DNA of 64,000 bases from Sialis fuliginosa (Eukaryota; Arthropoda; Insecta; Megaloptera; Sialidae), in the NCBI GenBank assembly GCA_961205875.1, contig OY540818.1, positions 13,180,761 to 13,244,760 on the forward strand, given 5' to 3'. Each line of letters starts with the position of its first letter. The stretch's first letter is position 1. This document shows, piece after piece, positions 11,435 to 22,010 of the stretch. The position numbers and the translations under genes were made by a program. Below the pieces are notes generated by a model. The model was not told the origin of the DNA, did not search any database, and worked only from the letters and a program-made list of their open reading frames with translations.

Positions 11435-12125
11435 TATATCGAAAATGATGACATTTACCCGCGTGACACAATTGTCCCCTAAAACTACTCGCCGGCGACT
11501 AAGTTAGCACGAGAAATCAACGCGATACGTAGTTAGAAAGATAGAGCAACAAATGTTCGCTTTGTTAGTCAAAACGACGTTTAGGGTTAATTAAGAAATT
11601 CAATATTAATCAGAGTTAATTAAGAGTTAAAAGGAAATAAATATTAATGTGCCAAATAAGTCATTAAATATATTCGTGACTACTGTTATAAATTATATTC
11701 AGTGTGTATAATAGGTAGCAGATTCAATTAGAATGTAAGTAACAAAATTGAAATATGATTGAACACATGTACGTATTTATGTTATAAAGAAGAAGTATTA
11801 TTATAATGTTCAAGGAGAGGTTTATCTTGAATCTAATAATTACATTGGAATTTCAATAAGTTTCCAATTACACCGTTGTACGTATCAATGTTAATATATC
11901 ATATATTTTTTTCTTATTATAACATTACATCATCGTGGAGCTTAAGGTGTGAAATATTTTATTTAATTTTTTTTACTATTTTTAATTATTTAGGACAATT
12001 ATTTATTCATTTCGCAATTATTAGTAGTTGATATTAAAGTAAAATGATAAATTATAGTATAGGTATGTTTTACTGATCGCTTAATTTTGATATCAGAATA
12101 GTTGATTGGTAAAGAAGGCATGAAC

Positions 12126-12175
12126 TTTAGACAAGGGAAGATAAAGGACAAATAAAACATTACCTAGCGTTGTTA
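12126..12175 (-). repeat. Dispersed repeat R4, copy 1
   Basis: Read on plus, AGACAAGGGAAGATAAAGGA, CAAATAAAACATTACC, TAGCGTTGTTA recurs with about 95% identity at 60082-60131. On the minus strand both copies keep one open frame (TTLGNVLFVLYLPLSK here, TTLGNVLFVLYLSLSK in the other), so it may be a coding fragment of an unrecognised element. The strand given is that of the shared frame. Confidence 0.6.
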
Positions 12176-13411
12176 ACCAATTATTAATTAAAGCAAAAAA
12201 TTAATTTTCCTCTGTTCCGTTTTAAAAATAATAATTAAAATTTTTAGAAAATCAGTGGTTTTAGAAATATAGGCTTACACAAGCTAAGAAGTCTGACAAC
12301 GTTGCATAGTTTCCACATATATCTATGATCTATGCGTGGATCGCTACAATAAAACTACATACTTATCAAGCCTGTTGCCACGATTTCAGTACGAACTATA
12401 TTAGAAACAAAAATATTGTGAAGCAGAAGATGGTGTTATAATGTTTTATTTATGATGGAAAATAATATTGTTATACATTTTTTAAACGACCATCGTATTT
12501 TCTTCAATAAAAATGTTGTTTCTGAGTAATTGGTTATCATCACTAAATGCACATATAAGTATAGACGATCCCTTCTTACCGCCTGCCCCTTAAAGACTGT
12601 AACCAGCTTCCTTGATAGTAAAATATCAAAATTTTATTTTGTAAACTCTAAAAGTTAATATAAAAATTGGGTTCTCTAGGAAAATATTTATGTTTTAAAC
12701 GTGTGTGGAATTGAACGGAGCAAAAAGATTAAACTAACAGTCATGATTAAAAAAAATAAAGTATCTAAAACTAATCTAATAATTTTGTCTGGCGCAAATT
12801 TTGATTTCATCAGGAAAGTTCAATAAGATACTCATTCGAACCTAGTAATTAAGCTATCATCGACAATTATAGAATCAAGTAATAACCGTTGGGAAACTTA
12901 AGTTTGAAAATTAATCCAAATTTCTAATTTCAGATGTCGATAATTTCATAATTATAGAGAAAAAAATATGAAAATATGATATATGTCATAATTAGTGTGT
13001 AAGTAAATGTTGGTGCTTTCTCATCAAAATATACATATCAATAATTATAGACTATGTCAAACATTTAATTGCAGTTAATTGTGTCTTGTACTTTATTATA
13101 TAATCGTTATTTTTTAAACGGATTTAATTTCAGATAAATTAAGATGCGTTTGTAATTTAATCAGAAAATATATACAAATACGAATTATTTTAAGCATAAG
13201 AGTGACTTACTCATAAGTTTATGATTTCTCAAAGATCACCAATAAAGCTAATAATATTTTTTTTGTAAAAATTATTTAATATATTTTTTACAATTATGAT
13301 ATAGTTTGTAGGTATACAATATACATACAGTTTTGTTAAAAGAGTTGAAACAAATGTTAAATACATTAATTATAAAATTTACATCTCTACACGATCACAA
13401 TTTTCTACTTA

Positions 13412-13480
13412 AGGCCTCTATACACCGCACAATTTGACATCCAATCTGCTGATTGGGTCGTGTATAGGCAAGTCGGGGCC
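13412..13480 (+). mobile_element. PIF/Harbinger-like left end
   Basis: Directly after TTA (13409-13411) the sequence AGGCCTCTATACACCGCAC starts, with a subterminal reverse match GTCGTGTATAGGCA about 40 bases in. Two other sites share the layout TTA followed by GRCC..TACACAC (15336 and 27166). A 3-bp TTA/TAA duplication and a GGCC-rich terminus fit the PIF/Harbinger superfamily, but no matching right end was found, so this is tentative. Confidence 0.35.
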
Positions 13481-13481
13481 A

Positions 13482-13492
13482 TTATATATAAA
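13482..13492 (+). promoter_or_regulatory. TATA-like box upstream of 13592 frame
   Basis: TATATATAAAA lies in a locally less AT-rich stretch, about 100 bases before the ATG. In this base composition such words are frequent, so position is the only support. Confidence 0.25.
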
Positions 13493-13591
13493 AAACACTA
13501 CTTACTATAACAGTACCCGATTTACCCCCACTCTATCTTCCTACAAATCGGCTCTGCAGTATTTTGTTTTAGTGTTATACAAAAAGCTTTC

Positions 13592-13703
13592 ATGGATTAT
13601 AATTCGTCTACATTCAACAATAATTCGTCTACATTAACAGAATATATACAAGATGGTCCGGTTTGGGATACAGATATTTTAAGAGCTGATTCCTTGGCTC
13701 ATC
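13592..13703 (+). CDS. Candidate 5' coding exon, product unknown
   Basis: ATG at 13592 in the context TTTCATGG opens a frame that reads MDYNSSTFNNNSSTL, then EYIQDGPVWDTDILRADSLA, then HR. It reaches the donor C/GTGAGT at 13704. Unspliced, it would end at TAA 13709-13711 after 39 residues. An Asn/Ser-rich start followed by an acidic, Trp-containing stretch looks like real protein. A TATATATAAAA box lies at about 13482, about 110 bases upstream. The phase at the donor is 1. No partner exon was identified. Because a Harbinger-like end lies 180 bp upstream, it could be the first exon of a transposon gene rather than a host gene. Confidence 0.4.
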
Positions 13704-13711
13704 GTGAGTAA

Positions 13712-14613
13712 AAAATTGTACAGAAAAGAGGGGTCTATCTTCAACACCCTCTGAGTTACAGGGTGTTTAAAAACTTCCTTCAAAGTAGTACTTACAAACA
13801 AAGATTATTTCAAAAGTAACGCAACTAGAGCAACCACGAGTCAGTTTCATAGGTAATTAACCAACGTATTTTTCAGTATTAGAATTATTAATATTTAGAA
13901 AAAATTACGATTAGTATATTATTCTTTAAATAAATAATTAAATTAAAATATATAAAATTCATTATATTTTAAAATTTATTTGTTAATTACATCAGATTGA
14001 ATCGAAAAATATTATTTTAGAAAAAAAATCACTCGTCTTGTTTCGTATTTATTGGTAGTCCTACACAAAATTGTAATATTTACATATTTTTAAATAGGTA
14101 GAGTCGTATGCAGAAGTGGACGATCAGTTTTCATTTAAATTCGCTTATCACAAACTTAGTAGGCTCCATTTGATTATTATAATATTTAAATTATTTCTCC
14201 AAGTACCAAACAAAGACAAATATTTATGTTGATTTTGTGGCAATAAATATAAATGATGTTTGTATTAATATTTTTGAATCCGTTGTAAGCGATTATGATC
14301 TTTACGGTGGCAGACGACTTCTGAAGCCCATAATATTTAGTATAAGGTTTGTAATCAAAAACATTTTTGTTTTCTTAAATTTTTTTCTCTTTTATAGAGT
14401 TTAACATCATTATTTTTATCGTTGTTGATCCAATATATTAAAAAGAAAAAGTCAAATTATCTTAATATAACAACGGTGAGAGTCAATCTGGCCATAAAAA
14501 AATCAATCAACACTTTGACCATCCTACAACACAGTCCAACCAAATACGTAACTAAAGTAGAGCACTTTTGCCTACTGGATTTCTAATTAAGTTACCATCT
14601 GATCGTTACAGCT
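13712..14613. other. AT-rich stretch with one small hairpin
   Basis: ACACCCTCTGAGTTACAGGGTGT at about 13739-13761 forms a 7-bp stem. Nothing else gene-like is seen. Confidence 0.5.
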
Positions 14614-14703
14614 ATGGAGAGAAAAATTCGCAACGCGGAAAGTGACGGGGGCACCTTAGTAGTGCGGGTGGCGGACGCCTGGAGCTTGGGTGCGGTCAAG
14701 TAG
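14614..14703 (+). CDS. Small ORF in a G+C island (29 aa), doubtful
   Basis: After TTACAGCT an ATG opens MERKIRNAESDGGTLVVRVA, then DAWSLGAVK and stop. The base composition (over half G+C) is far from the flanks. The length is not significant at that composition. TTACAG before it could be an acceptor. Alternatives are a non-coding first exon or a regulatory island; the island ends with GCAGTGTTGCCAACCTGCTG. Confidence 0.2.
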   Translation: MERKIRNAESDGGTLVVRVADAWSLGAVK

Positions 14704-15332
14704 CGTATTGCTGACCAGCGGTACCATTCTATGCAGTGTTGCCAACCTGCTGTGAGACACAAATTACTAGAACGGTTTTGTATTTAAAAGAAATTGATTT
14801 TATATCTCTTTTGTAATTGACATATTCAAGGTTCTTTGAAGTATGACGGGTTCAACTCAGAAGCGCAGAATTATGTAACAGTAGTAAATTATAACTCTTA
14901 ATTAAACAATGTATTGATTTATTTATTTATTTAGTATTGATATCGAAGAAAAAACTCTTGTGATTTAAGTTTTACTTATATTCTACAAATATTTTTTTAT
15001 ATAAATATTTGTTTTTGAGTATTTATTTATCAGAGCTGTGTACAAGTATAAAAAATGTACTTAAGTACATCGGTACTTAAACAGAAGTACAATTACTCAA
15101 AAAACAAACAATGTACATTGTACATACATATAATTCTAGTTTCTTTAAAATTTGTGAATATTTCTAACATATTTATATAGGTATAATAATAAAGGACACC
15201 CTATATATTTTCGGAGAATATCACTAAATTGGAAATGTTTACTTTTGCAAAATTTTTAATATCTAAAACGATGCGTATTATACATATATATTTTTAAATA
15301 AAACTCGTAGATTATACTATATTTGCGTTGTA
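14704..15332. other. AT-rich non-coding stretch
   Basis: Short AT inverted words only, such as AAGTACAT repeats near 15058-15125. No exon-like frame. Confidence 0.6.
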
Positions 15333-15335
15333 TTA

Positions 15336-15737
15336 GACCCCTTACACACTTGCGACTTTTGGCAGCGCGATTTAACAGTGCAACTATCACGTTCATTCAT
15401 TTTATATTGTTTTATATGTAGATCGCAAAAGTTATACACATTGGCGACTTAGTCGCGCGATCGCGTGTGTAGCAGCTTGTCCTCACGACAAAACGCAGCG
15501 ATTCAATCACAGTTGTCTATACACACTATGTGATTTACCCGCGTGATTTCACCCCCGCTCTTCTCATCTGTCATCAATCATTTTCGTTCAGTATTGTTTC
15601 AATTGCGCATGTGCACTGTTGTGTTTTTACATATCATGAGATTTAGTCGCGATGTTAAATTACATGCCTTGCGATTTAGCAGCGCGATTCAAACACATAC
15701 TGTGCGATTCAGCAGCGCGGCTAAATCGTTCTGCTGA
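15336..15737 (+). mobile_element. Harbinger-like element with reiterated GCGATTTAGCAGCGCG
   Basis: TTA (15333-15335) is followed by GACCCCTTACACACTTGCGA. The next 400 bases repeat variants of TGCGATTTAGCAGCGCGATT at least seven times (15348, 15443, 15499, 15530, 15640, 15668, 15703). Reiterated subterminal motifs are usual transposase-binding regions of DNA transposons. The apparent 64-codon frame at 15543-15737, with its repeated RFSSA, is simply this motif translated. The right end was not identified. Confidence 0.5.
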
Positions 15738-15806
15738 ATTAGTTTGATTTAGTTTTATACATATATGTTGATATCTATTGTAAATAATAACAGCTTAATT
15801 GCGTAA

Positions 15807-15920
15807 ACGTTATTTAAGAAAAAGTAATTGCGAGCTTTCGATTCATAAAAGCATCAATAGGTTTGATGATTCTATGAATCAAAAGTTCGCATTTACTTTT
15901 TTATTAAATAAATTCTAACG
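15807..15920. mobile_element. Short foldback element
   Basis: CGTTATTTAAGAAAAAGTAA, TTGCGAGCTTTCGATTCATA pairs with TATGAATCAAAAGTTCGCA, TTTACTTTTTTATTAAATAA. The arms are about 50 bp around a short AT loop. No frame and no clear target duplication. Confidence 0.6.
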
Positions 15921-16175
15921 TTTAGTAGTAATATAAAAACAAAAAATTAACATTTTTGCATTTATAGTATAATTTTAAACTAGCAATTTTATTTTTATTT
16001 TTATTGAAACGCCATTTTTTAAAGATGAATATTTTTTCGGTATAACGAACCGTTATTGTAGATAATGCATGAAGAATATCTTTGGTAGCCACATCAGTGT
16101 TTCATCATATAATGCAGTTTAAGCATTGATACAGGTCAACATATGATTTATTGAAAACTGATTAAAATGTTGGCA

Positions 16176-16345
16176 ACAGTGTGTGCAACCCCCGCTTCAT
16201 CCCGCACGGTTGGCGCTCTTGGTAGATAACAACTCTTAAACGTCTTTGATGTCGTTCAACACACTTTCGAAATACGTGTACGTAATATTGAATAGACAAC
16301 AGCGGCACGCCGCGCCGATTGTAATAGATTATCGCGCATGTTTAT
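16176..16345. other. G+C island
   Basis: GTGTGCAACCCCCGCTTCAT, GCACGGTTGGCGCTCTTGG and CAGCGGCACGCCGCGCCGAT mark an isolated GC-richer patch. A 20-codon ATG frame at its start is too short to support a gene. Regulatory island or non-coding exon are both possible. Confidence 0.3.
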
Positions 16346-16623
16346 TTGGATTGGGTTTTATGTAACGGAATTGTTTGTGGTGGTATGCGTCTGTTATATG
16401 TTGTATGTATCAACATGTGTAGGTTGGTATGTTTGGGGATATTTGTTATTTTGTTGCAGGATAGTGTTCAGGGCTAAAGAAACTATTGTTTTTATTTTGT
16501 ACTGATTCAGTATTTCTATATTGATATATAGCATAGACTGTATATCTGATTCGAAAATCGTTTCTTCACAAAAAAAGAGATAGAGTATAGAGTGTAGTGG
16601 GTCTATGCTCTTTATCTATATCT

Positions 16624-17389
16624 ATTAGGGTGGGCCAAATAGTATGGAAGACATTTTACCGATCTCGGCTAACCCCCTACGTGAAAGTACTTTCAAGTTC
16701 GCTGCAGTTTTGATTGAAAATTTTATGTTGTATGTATGTGAATATACATGAAAATTTACAATTTTTCATTGATTTTTTTAAGCAAAACACCAACCCAAGG
16801 GTTTTCGGGTACGAAGATTCCGAATTTGACATCCATTTTTATTTTGAGCGCCACCTGGCGTCAGTTTTGGAAACAAACTTCAGAGTTTATTTTTATTTTA
16901 CCCAAACAAAATACCAGCCTATGCGTTTTCGGCACGATAATTCCGAATCTGATGTTCATTTTAAATTTTGATTTCATCGAGTATATAGAAATTCTTCCCT
17001 ATACATTTTTCTTTTTTTAAAAATTATATTGCATTATAGGTATGCAGATTCGGAATTATCGTGCCGAAAAAAGCATAGGTCGGTATTTTGTTTCCAAAAC
17101 TGGCGTCAGGTGGCGTTCAAGAAAAAAATGGATGTCAAATTCGGAATCCTCGTACCCAAAAACCCTTGGGTTGGTGTTTTACTAAAAAAAATCAATGAAA
17201 AATTATAAATTTTCATGTATTTTAACATACATACATATTGAATTCAAGGGACACAAACTAAAAATTTTCAATAAAAAATGCTAAAGTTGAATGTAGAGGT
17301 TTAATTCCATGGGCGTTTTTCCTTAGAATTGAGAGTACTTTCACGTAGGGGGGTAGCCGAGGTCGGTTGGAAAATTGGCCCACCCTAAT
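16624..17389. mobile_element. Near-complete 766-bp palindrome (foldback element)
   Basis: The ends are ATTAGGGTGGGCCAA and TTGGCCCACCCTAAT. Inward, both arms carry CCTACGTGAAAGTACT, then AACACCAACCCAAGGG, GTACGAAGATTCCGAATTTG and GGCACGATAATTCCGAATCT. The arms of about 380 bp meet near 17005 with only a short poly-T/poly-A centre. The two overlapping 85-90-codon frames in the left arm have mirror-image counterparts in the right arm and look like no known transposase. It is a foldback or long-TIR MITE, possibly TA-flanked. Confidence 0.85.
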
Positions 17390-17391
17390 AT

Positions 17392-17560
17392 TTATGTATT
17401 ATATTATAAAACGAAACGTCTCTCTGTCTGTCTGTCCGTTCGGGCGCTTATCACTCGAGAACTACTTCCGATTTACGTATTTTTTTATTAATTCATAGAT
17501 ATGTTCTCTGGCCAAGAGTTACATTAGGAATATAAGGAATAAACGGTGACGATAATAGTA
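17392..17560 (+). mobile_element. Helitron 5' fragment, copy 3
   Basis: ATTATATTATAAAACG, CTGTCTGTCTGTCCGTTCGG, GCGCTTATCACTCGAGAAC, TTACGTATTTTTTTATTAAT and GATATGTTCTCTGG match the 5' half of the Helitron family. No CTAG end follows. The fragment starts where the 766-bp palindrome ends, so the palindrome probably inserted at or near this Helitron. Confidence 0.6.
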
Positions 17561-18298
17561 AATCGAGTTGGAAAAATCGTAAATATCTCGGCTCTTATGC
17601 GAGGTTGGGGGTTGTTTTCCCTATTTTAATATTATTAAGTTGTTAACCATTGACTATTTGGATAAAAAACTTTAAGTACTCGGCGATTCAGAAAATACTA
17701 ATATAGTAATTTAACTGCATGGAAATGTCTGTTTGTATATCTCATAAAACTAGGATTTAGTTTCTATCGATTGTTTCCATGATTAATGCATTCCATTTTG
17801 ATCTTGTGTAGAAGTTAAATCGAACTCATTGCTAATCGATACTTAATAAATATTATATATAATTACATAAAGGATACGGTATATCGTTTGGCCATTTCAC
17901 AAACTGATACAAATCTGAACAAAGTAGGCTTACGTTCTAATACATATAATAAGAATATCTAGCATGTCCACATGGGGCTATAATCATTGGACTTTTTACC
18001 GTTACAACATAACAACAAGCGGTAGAAACATTTATCTATAATAATTTCGCATCGGCGTAGCTGAACATGCAGATATCTCTGCGCGCGCAGTTATTATAGA
18101 ACTAATATGTGAAATTACAGAAGGGGGCTCTTAATAATCAGATAGTGGCAGTTAATCAAGCGGCTGACCTCTGCAATCAGTGGTATTCAATCTGTGGTCT
18201 ATAGGTTCTACTTAAATACTAACTACCGACTCATTGGGATATCAGATTAAAAACCATATATAGTAGAAATATAATGTAGTAAAAATTAAAATTATTAT
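17561..18298. other. Non-coding stretch
   Basis: Mixed AT-rich DNA with a weak G+C patch at 17920-18170. No frame with exon signals is seen. Confidence 0.5.
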
Positions 18299-18300
18299 AA

Positions 18301-18903
18301 GGTACTGACACCAGTTATGGCCGCTATAAGGGCAAAATTTACTGTTTTTGTGATTAATGGGCTTCTTTTCTGTAATTCTCATGAACTCATGTTCCAAATA
18401 AAACAAGTAACTCTTTATTTAATCAATTTAATTACCAAAGTCCACAAATATAGTTTGTTTTTTAAATTGTAGCCTTTTATGTTTATGTTTTTACTCTAGT
18501 AATGGATAAAGCAAAATCAGTAATGAGCACGCAGTGATGGACAACAAAATGATAAGTACTATGACACAAAAGATACACTGAAAGAAATATCGTTCATTAA
18601 TATTATGAAACGCATTCAACAACCATGAATTCATAGTAATAATGAATAAATACTTCATATTAAAGTAAAAATTTATTAAAAGAATAAAAGTATTTCTTCA
18701 TTATTACTATGAATTCATGGTTGTTAAATGCGTTTCATAATATAAATGAACGATATTTTTTCAGTGTATAAAAGAAAGAATCGTCAAATTTGAAACAATG
18801 TAAAACAGTTGCTCGATAATATTAAAATTAATTAATAAATTATACTAATAATTATTTTAAATGTCCACCATTTTGACACATATTGGCCGATTGTCATCAA
18901 GAA
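18301..18903 (+). mobile_element. TIR element R5, copy A (3' truncated, carries nested MITE)
   Basis: It starts GGTACTGACACCAGTTATGG and is homologous to copies at 33889-34450, 43656-44183 and 56728-57198. Intact copies are about 470 bp and bear imperfect 20-bp inverted ends (GGTACTGRYACCAGTTATGG against GGTATTGGCACCAGTTTTGG). Flanks of the form TA-AGGTACTG...CAGTACCT-TA suggest a TA target. There is no coding frame. This copy loses its 3' end after GCCGATTGTCATCAA and is interrupted at 18576-18766. Confidence 0.75.
18576..18766. mobile_element. 191-bp TA-flanked MITE nested in R5
   Basis: The ends are CACTGAAAGAAATATCGTTC and its complement, and the element is a long palindrome (arms about 80 bp, with CAACCATGAATTCATAGTAA in each). 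TA flanks both sides (18574-18575 and 18767-18768). The paralogous R5 copy at 34160 reads AAGATATAAAAG with a single TA, so the empty site is seen directly. CAC ends plus TA duplication fit the Tc1/mariner superfamily. Confidence 0.9.
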
Positions 18904-19016
18904 ATTATTATATTATTGCAGTTTCAGAGAGTAAATTATTATATTTGTTCGCTTACTATCCGGGATAGACAGGAAAAACTGTAAATCTTTCAGTATATTT
19001 TTTTCTGTGTAGCCCT

Positions 19017-19105
19017 TTCTGAGAAAAGGGTCTTGACGATAATACAGATAGGCAATATTAGGGTTCCGTTTTTTTATTTTGAAGTACAGAACCTTAAAAA
19101 AATCT
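19017..19105 (+). mobile_element. SINE-like retroposon R6, 3' fragment
   Basis: GAGAAAAGGGTCTTGACGAT, then TTAGGGTTCCGTTTTTTTA, TTTTGAAGTACAGAACC, TTAAAAAAA. This is the tail of a family widespread in Lepidoptera and present here in at least six copies. It is non-coding. Confidence 0.6.
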
Positions 19106-19913
19106 GTACTGTAAACTGAAAAAGAATAATGTAATGTAATGAAATATTATATGAAAATATGCAAATTCGTATTTAATATATAAATCAAAATAATAAAATG
19201 CATGATTCAGGGAACAATTTACATAACTATCTGTGATTATTTCTGATTGTGAGTACCTATGTATATTGTGCATTAAATCTCAAATAAATGATCTACTACA
19301 ATATGTAAGGAAACGCAAGCTGTATTGTAGCCAATAGATGCATCGATACATTATTATCTATTTTATATTCTCTGAATTATAAATATATACTAGTACATAA
19401 AAGTAAAAATATTGAGAAGCACTATTGTAAGCTACTCAATGCGGGCTACTTGAGGCTATTTTACTTGCAACACCCACAATTAAAGTTGATGGCGATCCGC
19501 CAAAGGCATCTAACTTTGACCACTCCTTGTAAATCGTTATAAACAAAAGACGATGGATTGTGATTTTAATTATACCTTGTTAATTGTATTGGCCTGTTTG
19601 AATCGATCTATTGCAATCTTATGTGTGTGATTATTGTTATTCGATTAGCTGTTCTTTTTATTTTGTGTAAATTTTGATTAAATGTTTAGGCAATAATTAT
19701 TATTAGGCATTGTATTGGACTCAACGCGAAAGTTGCCGGTCTTGATTTTAATTGGTGAAAATATATAAATCAAATATGCTTATAGTATAGTAATAAGATG
19801 TAGAGCAAAATTTTATTTATGCTTAATAATATTTATCTAATATGGGTTTTAAAAATTTCTTATATACATTTATAAATGTGATGTACTTGACCTCAAATGT
19901 AAATTATACACGT

Positions 19914-20055
19914 GAGAAGATGTGCTTCTCAATTGTTGAGGAAAAATGCCCCCGAGATACTTACTCGATATGCATAGTTCTGAAAAAATAATACAGTTTT
20001 AAGTATATAAAACAAACTTCCCGAAGGTATTTTTCCTTATTAATTGAGTCTTCTC
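19914..20055. mobile_element. Imperfect foldback element
   Basis: GAGAAGATGTGCTTCTCAAT, TGTTGAGGAAAAATGCC pairs imperfectly with GGTATTTTTCCTTATTAATT, GAGTCTTCTC. The inner arms also pair (ATACTTACTCG ... AAACTTCCCG). Non-coding. On the minus strand a strong acceptor (TTTTTTCAG) and donor (GTAAGTAT) lie only 15 bases apart inside it, which is probably accidental. Confidence 0.45.
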
Positions 20056-21875
20056 GTTTGTAGATTTTTGTTTAGAAGTCATGTATGATATATCATAATT
20101 ATAAAAAAAAAATAGAAACATAAATGGTATGCACTCTTTTTATAAGTTATATTGGTTTATATATTCAAAATGAATATTACTGTATTTTTGAAGTGTTTGA
20201 ATTTATTACAATTTTTGAAGTAGTGTACAATTTTTTTACATAAACATTTCCAATATTGTATATTCTGTCTTGTCTTCTATTTAAATATCGTAATAGGTAC
20301 ACATTTATTTTGAAATTAGGATTTCTAAATATTTTGACCACAATTGAAAATAGAGTGGCGGCGCATTTTATTTACCCCAGCGATTCGAGGTTAATGTATG
20401 TTTAAATTAATAAATACAGTGCAGTACCATAATAGTGATTTATATTGAAAATAAAATAAAATAAATAAAATTTACAACATTGGTTTTAATAAGAAAATGG
20501 CAAACTGCTTCGATTATATTGAAAAATAGAATATACTCTGGTATTGCACTTACCCTACTTTACCCTATGTAAAACTTTATTAGTTAGTGTAGTTACATAT
20601 AATATAAAAATGTTTATAAATATTTTATCTTTTTTAACTTAAATAAAGTCGGTTCTATAGTAAATTCCAAATAAACTGTGTGTGTAAAATATACAAGAGT
20701 AATATTATAAATTATAATATTATTTAATGATATTTATTAAACGTCGATTATTTATTCCACTACCAACATCAAAAGCGGTGAATGAGGAACAAAAAATTCA
20801 ATAACTGAAAATGCTTGATCCAATTTGGTGTACATTTTTTGCTAAAATAAACTATAGCAATCGAATTTCGACACGTAACAATCACGAAAATTCAACGACG
20901 TAAATAGCATCAGTAAACATAAATCGTCTGCAAAAATGTACCCGAACCCAATGTTTAAATTTCTCCATAATTTGACTCTAAATTTGTCAATTTGTTCAGA
21001 GCAGTTAAACGTCTGTAATTACATACAAAAACTTTGGTCAATTTAAACTGTAATACATCTGCATCCAGTGACGGTTCCTGCTGTAAAATTATGAGGGGTC
21101 GTAAATAATTTAAAAAAAAATGACTTTCTGTATGTAAATATACCTACATGAACGATAAGAAATTATATATTGAATAAAAAATTACATTTATATGTTAAGT
21201 AAATTGTAATTTTTGGAACAGTTTGTAGCAATGAAAATTTAAAAGAAGAAAGACCGGAATAAATTTAAATATGCAAATCCTTTTTTTCCTTAACAACACG
21301 TCAGATAGTTGGATTATTTATATTTGCAGTTATATTTTTTTTATTGTTAATGAATTATACGTAAAAAAATAATATATAATCTGTAAAATTAATTGTTTTT
21401 TTTTATATCATTAATATAATTTATTGGAGGAAATAATTTCGGAAAAGAGAAAATTCAGTCCATATAATACATTACATTTCATAAAATATGATATAAAATA
21501 TACATTCAAGAAGGAAAATTTAATTTACGGTATTATGTAATAAAACATTAATTATTAATTAATTAATTGAAAGATATTAAAAATGCGTGTTGGGTTCCGT
21601 AGCCATTCTCACTAACATTATCTTCAACTAACATTTTCCACTTGATAATATGAATCAAGAGATATTTCATGTTGACGATAGATATTATTATTATACAAAA
21701 ATTATATTTTTTTTCATAAATTATTTTTGCTACAGTATTCGTTATAATTTTCATTAAGAGTACCAATAAAAATAATTCTGGATTTTTTTCAGATTTTTTG
21801 CATTGATAGTTCAGATATTAGAGGGGGACGCGCTTTGAAAGCACATTCCGTGACTGAAGGGTTAAAATCTATCTA
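20056..21875. other. AT-rich non-coding stretch
   Basis: No supported feature. A 36-codon plus frame (20936-21046) and a 67-codon minus frame (21563-21766) are within chance expectation. Confidence 0.6.
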
Positions 21876-22010
21876 CGACCGTATACCAAATTTCATCTTA
21901 ATAGGTAGGTATATAAATGAGAGAATGTTCCGTCTGTCTGTATGTCACAGACAGACGGACAGAATGAAACCATAAGAGTTCCTAATTTTCTACGGAACTC
22001 TTATAGATAA
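21876..22010 (+). mobile_element. Retroposon R6-like variant
   Basis: GTATACCAAATTTCATCTTA, ATAGGTA, CAGACAGACGGACAGAATGA, ATAAGAGTTCCTAATTTTCT, ACGGAACTCTTATAG. The same order of blocks occurs at 38446-38578. The tail resembles R6. Confidence 0.6.

Larger units (their letters stand above)
10663..13408. other. Long AT-rich non-coding stretch
   Basis: No exon-like frame is seen. It contains the hairpin at 11388-11434, a small G+C patch at 11440-11580 with no frame longer than about 28 codons, and repeat R4 at 12126-12175. Confidence 0.65.

Noticed and set aside
15543-15737. Frame with repeated RFSSA that could be mistaken for a neuropeptide precursor.
   Set aside because: The repeat is the translated GCGATTTAGCAGCGCG array of a DNA element; there are no dibasic cleavage sites or Gly amidation signals in register.
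16714-17020. Two overlapping frames of 85 and 90 codons.
   Set aside because: They lie in one arm of a 766-bp palindrome and are artefacts of its repetitive, GC-balanced sequence.
19975-19995. 15-base micro-exon on the minus strand between TTTTTTCAG and GTAAGTAT.
   Set aside because: It lies inside a foldback element and is too short to support without transcript data.
20936-21046. 36-codon plus frame MYPNPMFKFL...
   Set aside because: Too short and AT-driven; similar frames occur throughout by chance.
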